Origin: Micromonospora okii
GTDB lineage: Bacteria > Actinomycetota > Actinomycetes > Mycobacteriales > Micromonosporaceae
Direction: 5' to 3'
Length of the DNA stretch: 64,000 nucleotides
Assembly: GCF_020884795.1 (NCBI RefSeq)
Contig: NZ_BBZF01000026.1
Span: forward strand, 63,052 to 127,051
In this document: in pieces, positions 42,546 to 50,266 of the stretch
Layout of the letters: the number at the start of each line of letters is the position of its first letter
How positions within the stretch are numbered: position 1 is the stretch's first letter
Made by a program: the position numbers and the translations under genes
The notes under the pieces: model-generated
The model's database searches: none
What the model was told of the DNA's origin: nothing
What the model saw: only the letters and a program-made list of their open reading frames with translations

Positions 42546-42594
42546 GCGGAGCGCGGGCAGATCGGCGGAGCGCGGGCAGATCGGCGGAGCGCGG
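42546..42594. repeat. Tandem 19-bp repeat, two and a half copies
   Basis: GCGGAGCGCGGGCAGATCG starts at 42546 and 42565, with 11 bases of a third copy at 42584. It lies in the 254-bp gap between the htrA and BON genes. Confidence 0.85.
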
Positions 42595-42627
42595 AGCGGG
42601 GAGAAGCGGCGGGCCCGGAGCGGGAGA

Positions 42628-42678
42628 AAGGCGGCGGGCGACGAAGCCAACCCCCTTGGCTCCGCCACCCGCCGCCTT
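42628..42678. terminator. Two-part stem-loop at the htrA 3' end
   Basis: Outer arms AAGGCGGCGGG and CCCGCCGCCTT and inner arms AAGCCAA and TTGGCT fold into one stem with an internal loop. It starts 26 bp after the htrA stop and is its likely terminator. Confidence 0.75.
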
Positions 42679-42703
42679 CGTGGGAGGCAGGTCTGTGTCG
42701 CGA

Positions 42704-44260
42704 CTACGACGTCTCGGCGAGCGTCACGGTCGCCGTCGCCGGTGCGCCGTTGCGCTGGTACCGCACCTCGACGCGGTCGCCCACCTTGCCGGCCTGCACG
42801 GCGCCGACGAGGTCGTTGGAGTCGTTGACGACCGTGTCGCCGAACTTGGTGATCACGTCGCCGCGCTGGAGGCCGGCCTTCTCGGCGGCGCTGCCCGGGG
42901 TGACGGTCGCGACCACCGCGCCGCCGTCCTCGGCCGGGCTGACGCTCACCCCGAGGGACGGGTGGCTGACCTTCTCGCCGCGCTGGAGCTTGCCGGCCAC
43001 GTCCTTGGCCTTGTTGCTCGGGATGGCGAACCCGACACCGATGTTGCCGGTGCTCTGCCCGGAGGTGGCGATGGCGGTGTTGATGCCGATCACCTCGCCC
43101 CGCGTGTTGACCAGCGCGCCGCCGGAGTTGCCCGGGTTGATCGGGGCGTCGGTCTGGAGCAGGCCGGCGATCGAGCTGACGCCCTGGTTCGGGTCGCGCT
43201 GCTGGTTCTGCCCGGCCTGGATGGTGCGGTCCCGGGCGCTGAGGATGCCGGCGGTGACCGAGCCCTGGAGACCGAGCGGGCTGCCCAGGGCGAGCACCTG
43301 GTCGCCGACCTGCATCGCGTCGCTGTCGCCGAACCTGGCCGCCTTCAGGCCGCTGACCCCGTCGGCCTTCACCACTGCCAGGTCGGTCTTCGGGTCGGTG
43401 CCAACGACCTTCGCCTGGGCGGACTTGCCGTCGGCGAAGATCACCCTGGTGGATCCCCCGTCGGCCGAGGCGACCACGTGGTTGTTGGTCAGCACGTAGC
43501 CGTCGGCGCTGAGGATGACCCCGGAGCCCTCGCCGCTGCCGGTGCTGATCGAGACCACGCTGTCCTGCACGGAGGCGGCGATCTTCGGCAGGTCGGCGCT
43601 GTTGATCACCGGCGCGGCCGAGTAGGTGCGGGTGACGCCGCCCGGACGGCCGTCGACGGCGAGCGCGAGCGCGCCGCCGGCCACGCCGGAGCCGAGCATC
43701 AGGGCGAACACGGCGACGCCCGCGCCGGCCAGCTTGGCGATGCGGCTCGGCTTCGGGGCGGCCTGCGCCCAGGCGGGCACCGGCTGGCCGGGGTACTGCG
43801 GCGGCGGCACCGGGCCGCCCGGGTAACCGGGCGCGCCGGCGTGCGGGGCGTACCCGGGGGTGCTGGTCGTGGTCGGCCCGTGCTGGCCCCCCGCGGCCCA
43901 GCCGGACTGGTGGCCGGGCTGCCAGGGGCTGTTCGGGTACTGCCCGGCCGGCTGCTGCTGCCCCGGGTACGGGTGGTGCGCGGCGGCGGGGGCGCCGTAC
44001 GGCTGCTGTCCCGGCACGCCGGGCGCGGAGACGGGGGCGGCGGGCGCGGAGACGGGGGCGGCGGGGCCGGAAACCGGGGCGGGCTGGGCGGCGGGTTCAC
44101 CGGCGGGGGCGACGGGGCCGCTCGGCGCGGCGGCGGTGGGCCCGCCGGACGGGGAGTCGGAGAGCCCGGGCGCCACGCCGGACGGCTCGGCGGTGGGATA
44201 CGACGGCTCGGCGTCGGAGGGCGCCTGCCGCCGCTGCGGGTCGGTCTCGTGCTCGGTCAT
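42704..44260 (-). CDS. pepD: HtrA/DegP-type membrane serine protease with PDZ domain
   Basis: The 518-residue protein has a long disordered cytoplasmic part rich in Pro, Ala, Gly and Gln, one membrane helix (about 178-200), a trypsin-like domain and one C-terminal PDZ domain. The catalytic triad is H261 (TNNHVVA), D293 (KTDLAVVKAD) and S379 (PGNSGGALVN). It matches actinobacterial HtrA proteases such as mycobacterial PepD, which act on misfolded envelope proteins. The ATG at 44260 lies 62 bp after a sensor kinase gene, so it is likely in the same transcription unit as the two-component system. The symbol is by analogy with the mprA-mprB-pepD order. Confidence 0.9.
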   Translation of the reverse strand: MTEHETDPQRRQAPSDAEPSYPTAEPSGVAPGLSDSPSGGPTAAAPSGPVAPAGEPAAQPAPVSGPAAPVSAPAAPVSAPGVPGQQPYGAPAAAHHPYPGQQQPAGQYPNSPWQPGHQSGWAAGGQHGPTTTSTPGYAPHAGAPGYPGGPVPPPQYPGQPVPAWAQAAPKPSRIAKLAGAGVAVFALMLGSGVAGGALALAVDGRPGGVTRTYSAAPVINSADLPKIAASVQDSVVSISTGSGEGSGVILSADGYVLTNNHVVASADGGSTRVIFADGKSAQAKVVGTDPKTDLAVVKADGVSGLKAARFGDSDAMQVGDQVLALGSPLGLQGSVTAGILSARDRTIQAGQNQQRDPNQGVSSIAGLLQTDAPINPGNSGGALVNTRGEVIGINTAIATSGQSTGNIGVGFAIPSNKAKDVAGKLQRGEKVSHPSLGVSVSPAEDGGAVVATVTPGSAAEKAGLQRGDVITKFGDTVVNDSNDLVGAVQAGKVGDRVEVRYQRNGAPATATVTLAETS

Positions 44261-44322
44261 GCATCCACCTTCTCTCCGGCCACTGCGACCAGCCTGGATT
44301 CAACCTGGGCGTTTCCTGAAAG

Positions 44323-45873
44323 TCACTCCCCGGTGTCGTGGTCGGTGTCGGGGACCAGGGGCAGGCGCACCCGGAAGGTCGCTCCCCCGCCCGGGGTGTC
44401 GCCGACCTCCACGCTGCCGTGGTGCGCGGCGACCAGCGCGGCGACGATGGCCAGGCCCAGCCCCGTCCCGGTGACGCCGCCGGCCCGCCGGGTACGCGCG
44501 GCGTCGGCACGGTAGAAGCGCTCGAACACCCGCTCGGCCTGTTCCGGGGAGAGCCCGGGGCCGGTGTCGGCGACCTCGACCACCGCCAGGTTGCCCGGCT
44601 CGGTGCGCAGCCGCAGGGTCACGGAGGCGTCCGGCGGGGTGTGCGTGAGCGCGTTGGTCATCAGGTTGCCGATCACCTGGCGCAGCCGGGCGTCGTCGCC
44701 GAGCACCACCAGCGGCCCGGAGCCGGGCTCGATCTCCAGGTCGATCCGGCGCTCGGGGGCCACCACCCGGGCGGCCTGCACGGCGTCGCCGGCCAGCAGC
44801 GGCAGCTCCACCGGGGCGAGCGACAACGGCCGCTCCCGGTCCAGCCGCGCGAGCAGCAGCAGGTCCTCCACCAGCAGCCCCATCCGGGCGGCCTCGTCCT
44901 CGATGCGGCGCAGCAGGCCGGCGGTCTCCTCGGGGGCCCGGGCGGCGCCCTGCCGGTAGAGCTCGGCGAAGCCGCGGATCGTGGTCAGCGGGGTGCGCAG
45001 CTCGTGCGACGCGTCGGCGACGAACTGCCGCATCCGCTCCTCCGAGCGCCGGGCGCGGGCCTCGGACGCCTGGGCGGCGGCGGCCGCGTCCCGGGCGCCG
45101 GCCTCGGCCGAGCGGGCGGCGATCTCCGAGGCGGCGCGGGCGGTGAAGGCGGCCTCGATCTGGGCCAGCATCGTGTTCAGCGCCCGCGACAGCCGCCCCA
45201 GCTCCGAGGTGGGGCAGGCCCGTCCCCCCTCCGGATCGGGCACCCGCCGGGTCAGGTCGCCCCCGGCGATGGCGGCGGCGGTGCGCTCGATCTCCACCAG
45301 CGGTTTGAGGCTGGTCCGCACGATCGCCGCGCCGATGGAGGCGAGCAGGATCAGCACCGCCCCGCCGACCAGGAGGTCTATCCAGACCAACCGCTTGACG
45401 GCCGAGTCGACGTCGGTGAGGTTCTGCGCGATGGCGACCATCTGCCCGTTGGGCAGCTCGGCGTAGAGGATGCGCCAGCGCATCGCGCTGTCGCGGGCGC
45501 GGACCGTGCGGGGCTCGCCGGCCAGCTCGGCGAAGCCCTGCACGGTGTTGGGCCAGGGCGGCAGGTCCTGGACGTGGAACCGGGACCTGTCGTACACGTA
45601 GTAGATCCGGCCGGTGTTCACGTCGGGTATGACGACCAGATAGTCGGTCGGGATGGACGGATCGGTGGAGGTCACCACGAACGCATCGGTGTTGCTCACC
45701 GAGGAGCGCAGCTCGCCGTCGACCTGCGCGACCAGGTAGTTGCGCAGGAAGTACGTGGTCAGCGAGCTGATAACCAACAGCGCGACGGCGACCAGCGTGA
45801 GCACGGCCGCGACCAGCTTCACCCGCAGCGGTACGCTCCGTAGCCTCCCCTTCGCCTGGGCGACGGCGTTCAC
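44323..45873 (-). CDS. Sensor histidine kinase
   Basis: The 516-residue protein has a first helix (about 17-40), an outer sensor domain (about 45-160), a second helix (about 168-190), a HAMP region, a coiled stretch, then HisKA with phospho-accepting H290 in DASHELRTPLTTIRGFAELY. The ATPase domain follows with NLMTNALTHTPP, VADTGPGLSPEQ and GTGLGLAIVAAL. The GTG at 45873 overlaps the stop of the response regulator (GTGA). The signal sensed is unknown; the linked HtrA protease gene points to envelope stress. Confidence 0.94.
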   Translation of the reverse strand: MNAVAQAKGRLRSVPLRVKLVAAVLTLVAVALLVISSLTTYFLRNYLVAQVDGELRSSVSNTDAFVVTSTDPSIPTDYLVVIPDVNTGRIYYVYDRSRFHVQDLPPWPNTVQGFAELAGEPRTVRARDSAMRWRILYAELPNGQMVAIAQNLTDVDSAVKRLVWIDLLVGGAVLILLASIGAAIVRTSLKPLVEIERTAAAIAGGDLTRRVPDPEGGRACPTSELGRLSRALNTMLAQIEAAFTARAASEIAARSAEAGARDAAAAAQASEARARRSEERMRQFVADASHELRTPLTTIRGFAELYRQGAARAPEETAGLLRRIEDEAARMGLLVEDLLLLARLDRERPLSLAPVELPLLAGDAVQAARVVAPERRIDLEIEPGSGPLVVLGDDARLRQVIGNLMTNALTHTPPDASVTLRLRTEPGNLAVVEVADTGPGLSPEQAERVFERFYRADAARTRRAGGVTGTGLGLAIVAALVAAHHGSVEVGDTPGGGATFRVRLPLVPDTDHDTGE

Positions 45874-46571
45874 GCCACCGGCTTGCGCAGCACGTACCCG
45901 ACGCCCCGCAGGGTGTGGATCAGCCGGGGCTGGGTGTTGTCGACCTTGCGGCGCAGGTACGAGATGTACGACTCGACGATGTTGTCGTCGCCGCGGAAGT
46001 CGTAGTTCCAGACGTGGTCGAGGATCTGCGCCTTGGACAGCACCCGGTTGGCGTTGAGCATCAGGTAGCGCAGCAGCTTGAACTCGGTCGGCGAGAGCTG
46101 CACCCGCTGCCCGGCCCGGTGCACCTCGTGGGTCTCCTCGTCCAGCTCCAGGTCCGCGAAGGTGAGGCGGGACGGGGCCTGCTCGCCGCTGGCCGTGCGG
46201 CGCAGCACGGCGCGGATTCGGGCGGTCAACTCCTCCAGGCTGAACGGCTTGGTGACGTAGTCGTCGCCGCCCAGGGTCAGCCCGCGGATCTTGTCGTCGG
46301 TGGCGTCCCGGGCGGTCAGGAAGACCACCGGGGTGCGGGTGCCGCCCTCGCGGAGCATCCGGATGACCTCGAACCCGTCGAGGTCGGGCAGCATCACGTC
46401 GAGCACCACCAGGTCGGGGCGGTGGTCCTTGGCGGCGCTCAGCGCGGCGCTCCCGCTGGTCGCGGTGGCCACGTCGAAGCCGGCGAAACGGAGGCTCGCG
46501 GAGAGCAGTTCGAGGATGTTGGGATCGTCCTCGACGACGAGCAGTCGCGCCTCGGTCTGGGTAGCGGCCAT
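45870..46571 (-). CDS. OmpR/PhoB-family response regulator
   Basis: The 233-residue protein has a receiver domain (about 8-122) with phosphorylated D58 in VVLDVMLPDLDGFEV and K in VTKPFSLEEL. A winged-helix DNA-binding domain follows (about 138-231) ending LRRKVDNTQPRLIHTLRGVGYVL, typical of OmpR/PhoB. It is the partner of the kinase translated after it. Alternative in-frame ATG codons at 46580 and 46583 add three or four residues. It is divergent from an SRPBCC gene with a 123-bp shared region. Confidence 0.95.
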   Translation of the reverse strand: MAATQTEARLLVVEDDPNILELLSASLRFAGFDVATATSGSAALSAAKDHRPDLVVLDVMLPDLDGFEVIRMLREGGTRTPVVFLTARDATDDKIRGLTLGGDDYVTKPFSLEELTARIRAVLRRTASGEQAPSRLTFADLELDEETHEVHRAGQRVQLSPTEFKLLRYLMLNANRVLSKAQILDHVWNYDFRGDDNIVESYISYLRRKVDNTQPRLIHTLRGVGYVLRKPVA

Positions 46572-46694
46572 GCCGCCCATCATCCGCGACGCGGCTGCGT
46601 CCGTGCTGGGCACTCGCTGCAAGAATCCTGTGAGGCGACTGCTGGAAGGGACGACTACCCTCTGCTTCCACCAGCAGCGACCCAAGGGGATTCG

Positions 46695-47186
46695 ATGGTC
46701 CGCAACATCCACGAGCGGCAGCTCGCGGCGCCGCCCGCAGCCGTGGGCGCGTTGATCGACTCCCTGGCCACGCCCGACGACCGGCTGTGGCCGCGTGGGC
46801 AGTGGCCGGCCATGCGCTTCGACCGCCCGCTCGGCGTCGGGGCCCGCGGCGGGCACGGGCCGATCGGTTACACCGTCGTCGCGTACGAGCCGGGGCGACG
46901 GGTCCGCTTCGAGTTCCGTGCGCCGGCGGGCTTCCACGGCTACCACGAGTACGAGGTGCTGCCGGGCGCCGACCAGGGCTGCCTGCTGCGGCACTCCCTC
47001 GTCATGACCACGGGGTGGCCGGCGTGGGTGAGCTGGCCGGCGGTCTACCGCCCGCTGCACGACGCCCTGATCGAGGACAGCCTGGACACGGCGGCCCACC
47101 ATCTGGGGCTGGCGGCGGTCCCGTCGCACCGCTGGTCCCGGTGGGTCCGCGCCCTCCGGTCGCTGATCCGCCGACGGCGGCCCTGA
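46695..47186 (+). CDS. SRPBCC-fold protein
   Basis: The 163-residue protein has the lipocalin-like START/SRPBCC layout. An N-terminal strand-helix (RNIHERQLAAPPAAVGALIDSL) leads to strands GPIGYTVVAYEPGRRVRFEF and HGYHEYEVLP, and a long C-terminal helix. Such proteins bind hydrophobic ligands or act as polyketide-cyclase-like proteins; the ligand is not known. The ATG at 46695 has AAGGGGA before it. It lies 107 bp before a hotdog-like gene. Confidence 0.8.
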   Translation: MVRNIHERQLAAPPAAVGALIDSLATPDDRLWPRGQWPAMRFDRPLGVGARGGHGPIGYTVVAYEPGRRVRFEFRAPAGFHGYHEYEVLPGADQGCLLRHSLVMTTGWPAWVSWPAVYRPLHDALIEDSLDTAAHHLGLAAVPSHRWSRWVRALRSLIRRRRP

Positions 47187-47292
47187 CGGCGGTGCCCGTG
47201 CACTGACGGCGGTGCCCGTGCCGGGCCGGCGGCGTGCGAGGCTGCCGGGGCGCGCCGGCCCCGGGGTCGGGCGTCGTCGCCGGAGGTGTCTG

Positions 47293-47949
47293 ATGATCAT
47301 CGAATCGCGTTTCCACGGGCCGCCCGGCTCGGGCAACGGCGGCTGGAGCGCGGGGCTCTTCGCCGCCGGGTCCGGCGCCCCGGGGCCGGTGGAGGTGACC
47401 CTGCGTCGCCCGCCCCCGCTGGAGACTCCGCTCACCCTCACCGACGGGGAGGTCCGCGACCCGCAGGGCCTCGTCGTCGCCCAGGTCCGCCCCACGGGGG
47501 ACCTCGGGGCGGCGGTGCCGCCGGTCGGCCTGCCGGCCGCGCGGGCCGCCTCGGCGGCGTACCCCGGGCTGGTCGACCATCCCTTCCCCGGCTGTTACGT
47601 CTGCGGGCCGGACCGGGTCGACGGGCTGCGGATCTTCCCCGGCCCGCTGCCGGACGGTCGGACCGCCGCCCCGTTCACCGCCCCGGCCGGGGTGGGCACC
47701 GCCACGGTCTGGGCGGCGCTGGACTGCCCCGGCGGTTGGGCCGTGATCGGCCCGGGTCGCCCGTACGTGCTCGGCCGGATCGCCGTCGCGGTCGACGCCC
47801 TGCCGGCCCCCGGCGACGAGTGCGTGGTGACCGGGGTGGCGGACGGGGTCGAGGGGCGCAAGGCGCGGGTCCGCACCGCCCTCTACGGGCCCGACGGCCG
47901 GCTGCTGGGCCGGGCCGACGCGACCTGGATCGCCCTACCGAAGCCGTGA
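47293..47949 (+). CDS. Hotdog-fold thioesterase-like protein
   Basis: The 218-residue protein has an N-terminal stretch FHGPPGSGNGGWSAGL like acyl-CoA thioesterase-type hotdog proteins. A cysteine pair follows in HPFPGCYVCGPDR, and a C-terminal half that ends GRLLGRADATWIAL, the typical final strand of hotdog thioesterases. The exact substrate is unknown. The ATG at 47293 has GGAGG before it. Its stop is followed by a 196-bp gap before an ABC transporter. Confidence 0.7.
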   Translation: MIIESRFHGPPGSGNGGWSAGLFAAGSGAPGPVEVTLRRPPPLETPLTLTDGEVRDPQGLVVAQVRPTGDLGAAVPPVGLPAARAASAAYPGLVDHPFPGCYVCGPDRVDGLRIFPGPLPDGRTAAPFTAPAGVGTATVWAALDCPGGWAVIGPGRPYVLGRIAVAVDALPAPGDECVVTGVADGVEGRKARVRTALYGPDGRLLGRADATWIALPKP

Positions 47950-48145
47950 TCACGCAATCACAGAAGGTAAGCAGAAGGGTGGCCCCTCGTACCTGGGGAT
48001 GACCCCCTCCTGCCCGAGGCGGAGGCCCGTCTAGGTGCCCCGCCTGATTGACCTGGTTGCGCGGCCTTGCCACGCTGTGTGACGGCGCATCCGCAACGCG
48101 CCGCACACGTCGGCGCGCGCCTGCGCCGCGCACGGGAGGAGAACG

Positions 48146-49081
48146 ATGTCTGACGGGCAGCGAAGCCCCACCAGCAACGGTCAGATCGTGGTGTCAGGTC
48201 TGACGAAGCAGTACAAGAGCGTGCGGGCGGTCGACAACCTGTCCTTCACCGTCGCGCCGGGGCGGGTGACGGGCTTCCTGGGCCCGAACGGCGCCGGCAA
48301 GACCACCACCCTGCGCATGTTGCTGAACCTGGTCACCCCGAGCGGGGGCAGCGCGACCATCGGCGGGCACCGGTACGCCGACCTGACCGACCCGCTGCGC
48401 CACGTCGGCGCGGTGCTGGAGGCGTCGAGCGCGCACAAGGGCCGCACCGGGATCAACCACCTGCGGGTGATCTGCGCCGCGGCCGGGCTGCCGAAGCAGC
48501 GGGCCGAGGAGGCGCTGGCCCTGGTCGGGCTGACCCCGGCGGCGAAGCGCAAGTTCAAGGGCTACTCGCTGGGCATGAAGCAGCGGCTCGGCATCGCCGC
48601 CGCGATGCTCGGCGACCCCCGGGTGCTGATCCTCGACGAGCCGGCCAACGGCCTCGACCCCGAGGGCATCCGGTGGATGCGCGGCTTCCTCAAGGGCCTG
48701 GCCCACGAGGGCCGCACGGTGCTGGTCTCCAGCCACCTGCTGTCGGAGATGCAGCTCCTCGCCGACGACGTGGTGATCATCGCGGCCGGCAAGCTGGTCC
48801 GGCAGGGGCCGGTGGACCAGGTGCTCGGCTCGATGGCGCAGAGCGGCCGGGTGCGGGTGCGCACCCCGCAGGCCGAGGAGCTGGTGGCGGTGCTGCGCGA
48901 GCAGTCGGCGACGGTGGAGACCGACGAGCACGGCGTGCTGCTGGTCAGCGGGGCGGACGCCTCGACCATCGGCCGGGCCGCCCTGGCCGCGAAGGTGGAA
49001 CTGCACGAACTGACCCCGGAGCGACCCGACCTGGAACGGGTCTTCCTGGAGCTGACGGCCGGGAAGGCGGGCATCCGATGA
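48146..49081 (+). CDS. ABC transporter ATP-binding protein (DrrA/CcmA type)
   Basis: The 311-residue ATPase has Walker A in GFLGPNGAGKTTTLRML, the Q-loop region near HVGAVLEASS, signature YSLGMKQRLGI and Walker B VLILDEPANGLDPEG, with the switch histidine in VLVSSHLL. The C-terminal extension is like ABC-2 exporters. It pairs with the permease encoded next (ATGA overlap). The ATG at 48146 follows GGGAGGAG. A TTGACC box at 48048 with CACGCT 17 bases on is a possible promoter. Confidence 0.94.
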   Translation: MSDGQRSPTSNGQIVVSGLTKQYKSVRAVDNLSFTVAPGRVTGFLGPNGAGKTTTLRMLLNLVTPSGGSATIGGHRYADLTDPLRHVGAVLEASSAHKGRTGINHLRVICAAAGLPKQRAEEALALVGLTPAAKRKFKGYSLGMKQRLGIAAAMLGDPRVLILDEPANGLDPEGIRWMRGFLKGLAHEGRTVLVSSHLLSEMQLLADDVVIIAAGKLVRQGPVDQVLGSMAQSGRVRVRTPQAEELVAVLREQSATVETDEHGVLLVSGADASTIGRAALAAKVELHELTPERPDLERVFLELTAGKAGIR

Positions 49082-49902
49082 ACCTCGTCCGATCCGAGCT
49101 GCTCAAGATCCGCAGCACCAACACCTGGTGGGTCTTCGGGCTCATCTCGCTGCCGCTGTGGGTGCTCACCCTGCTGTTCAACTGGTTGCAGACCGACGCG
49201 ATGTCCGGCCTCGAATCCGGGGACGTGCCGGCCGATCAGGCCGCCCAGTTCGAGGCCCTGCAGCAGGCGGACAGCCTGGCCGCCAACATCTACACCAACG
49301 GCCAGTTCTTCGGGCTGCTCATCGTGATGCTGCTCGGCATCATCGTGGTGACCAGCGAGTTCTTCCACCAGACCGTGACCACCACGTTCCTCACCGTGCC
49401 GCACCGCACCGCGGTGATGACGGCGAAGCTGATCGCCGCGGCCATCCTCGCGATGGTCTTCTGGCTGGTCACCACCGCGCTCAACCTGGTGTTCGGGCCG
49501 CTGGTCCTCAACGCCTCGGACGTCCCCCTCCAGCTCGACAGCGGCGGGGTCTGGCGGGCGATCGGGCTCAACGCGCTGGCGTACCTGCTCTGGTCGGTGC
49601 TGGGCGTGGGCATCGGCGTGCTGATCCGCAGCCAGATCGGCGCGACGGTGACCGGCATCCTGCTCTACCTGGGCGGGTCGATCGGGGCCGTCGCCGTGCT
49701 CAGCATCCTGGCGTCCCGCTACGGGGACTGGATCAACAACCTCCAGCTGGTGGTGCCGTCGCTGGCGTCGTCGCTGATGGTCAGCGGCACCGAGATCCCC
49801 GGCAGCCCGCCGCAGTGGGCGGGGGCGGCCGTGCTGATCGGGTACGCCGTGGTGGCCGGCGTGATCGGCACGCTCACCATCCGGCGGCGCGACATCTCCT
49901 GA
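49078..49902 (+). CDS. ABC-2 type transporter permease
   Basis: The 274-residue protein has six predicted membrane helices. Its N-terminal motif is VRSELLKIRSTNTWWVFG and it has GIIVVTSEFFHQTVTTTFLTVPHR after the second helix, both typical of ABC-2 permeases that export drugs, lipids or peptides. Two copies would pair with two ATPase subunits encoded by the preceding gene. The start ATG 49078 overlaps the ATPase stop (ATGA). A nested stem-loop follows the stop. Confidence 0.92.
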   Translation: MNLVRSELLKIRSTNTWWVFGLISLPLWVLTLLFNWLQTDAMSGLESGDVPADQAAQFEALQQADSLAANIYTNGQFFGLLIVMLLGIIVVTSEFFHQTVTTTFLTVPHRTAVMTAKLIAAAILAMVFWLVTTALNLVFGPLVLNASDVPLQLDSGGVWRAIGLNALAYLLWSVLGVGIGVLIRSQIGATVTGILLYLGGSIGAVAVLSILASRYGDWINNLQLVVPSLASSLMVSGTEIPGSPPQWAGAAVLIGYAVVAGVIGTLTIRRRDIS

Positions 49903-49921
49903 CCGGTCCCGGCCCGGCGTC

Positions 49922-49965
49922 CCGGCCCCGTGGCGGCGATCGTCGATCGCCCGCTGCGGGGCCGG
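49922..49965. terminator. Nested stem-loop after the ABC permease
   Basis: CCGGCCCCG pairs with CGGGGCCGG, and inside GGCGATC pairs with GATCGCC. It begins 20 bp after the stop. Confidence 0.7.
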
Positions 49966-50266
49966 CGCCGTTCCGTGCCCCGCCCGGCCGCCGTCTCCCG
50001 TGCCGGCCGGTGCCCGTCTCCCCGCCGGCCGGTGCCGCATGGTCGCCGCCGGGCCGGTGCCCCGGGCGCCACGCGGGGTGGACGGGGCGCGCGGTGCGCA
50101 GCGGATTCGTGGAATCTTTCTGTGAAACGGGCCACGCGCCGGAGGCGGAAATGCTTAGCGTATTCCTACGGCGTAGCCTGGGAGCCGTCTCCCGTCCACC
50201 CGCGCGTCGGGCGGCGGCGGACACCGCGTGACACACAAACCCGCGTGAAAGAGGCGATTACCGGCC
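49966..50266 (+). other. Gene-free 5' region of kgd
   Basis: About 300 bp without a gene. The first part has three loose copies of a GCCGGCCGGTGCC motif (about 49998-50060). The second half (50105-50175) is less GC-rich and contains GAATCTTTCTGTGAAACGG and TAGCCT at 50174. It is the likely promoter of kgd. No riboswitch or small gene is recognised. Confidence 0.45.

Noticed and set aside
42546..42594. Tandem 19-bp repeat as a CRISPR-like array
   Set aside because: The copies are contiguous with no spacers, and no cas gene is in the window.
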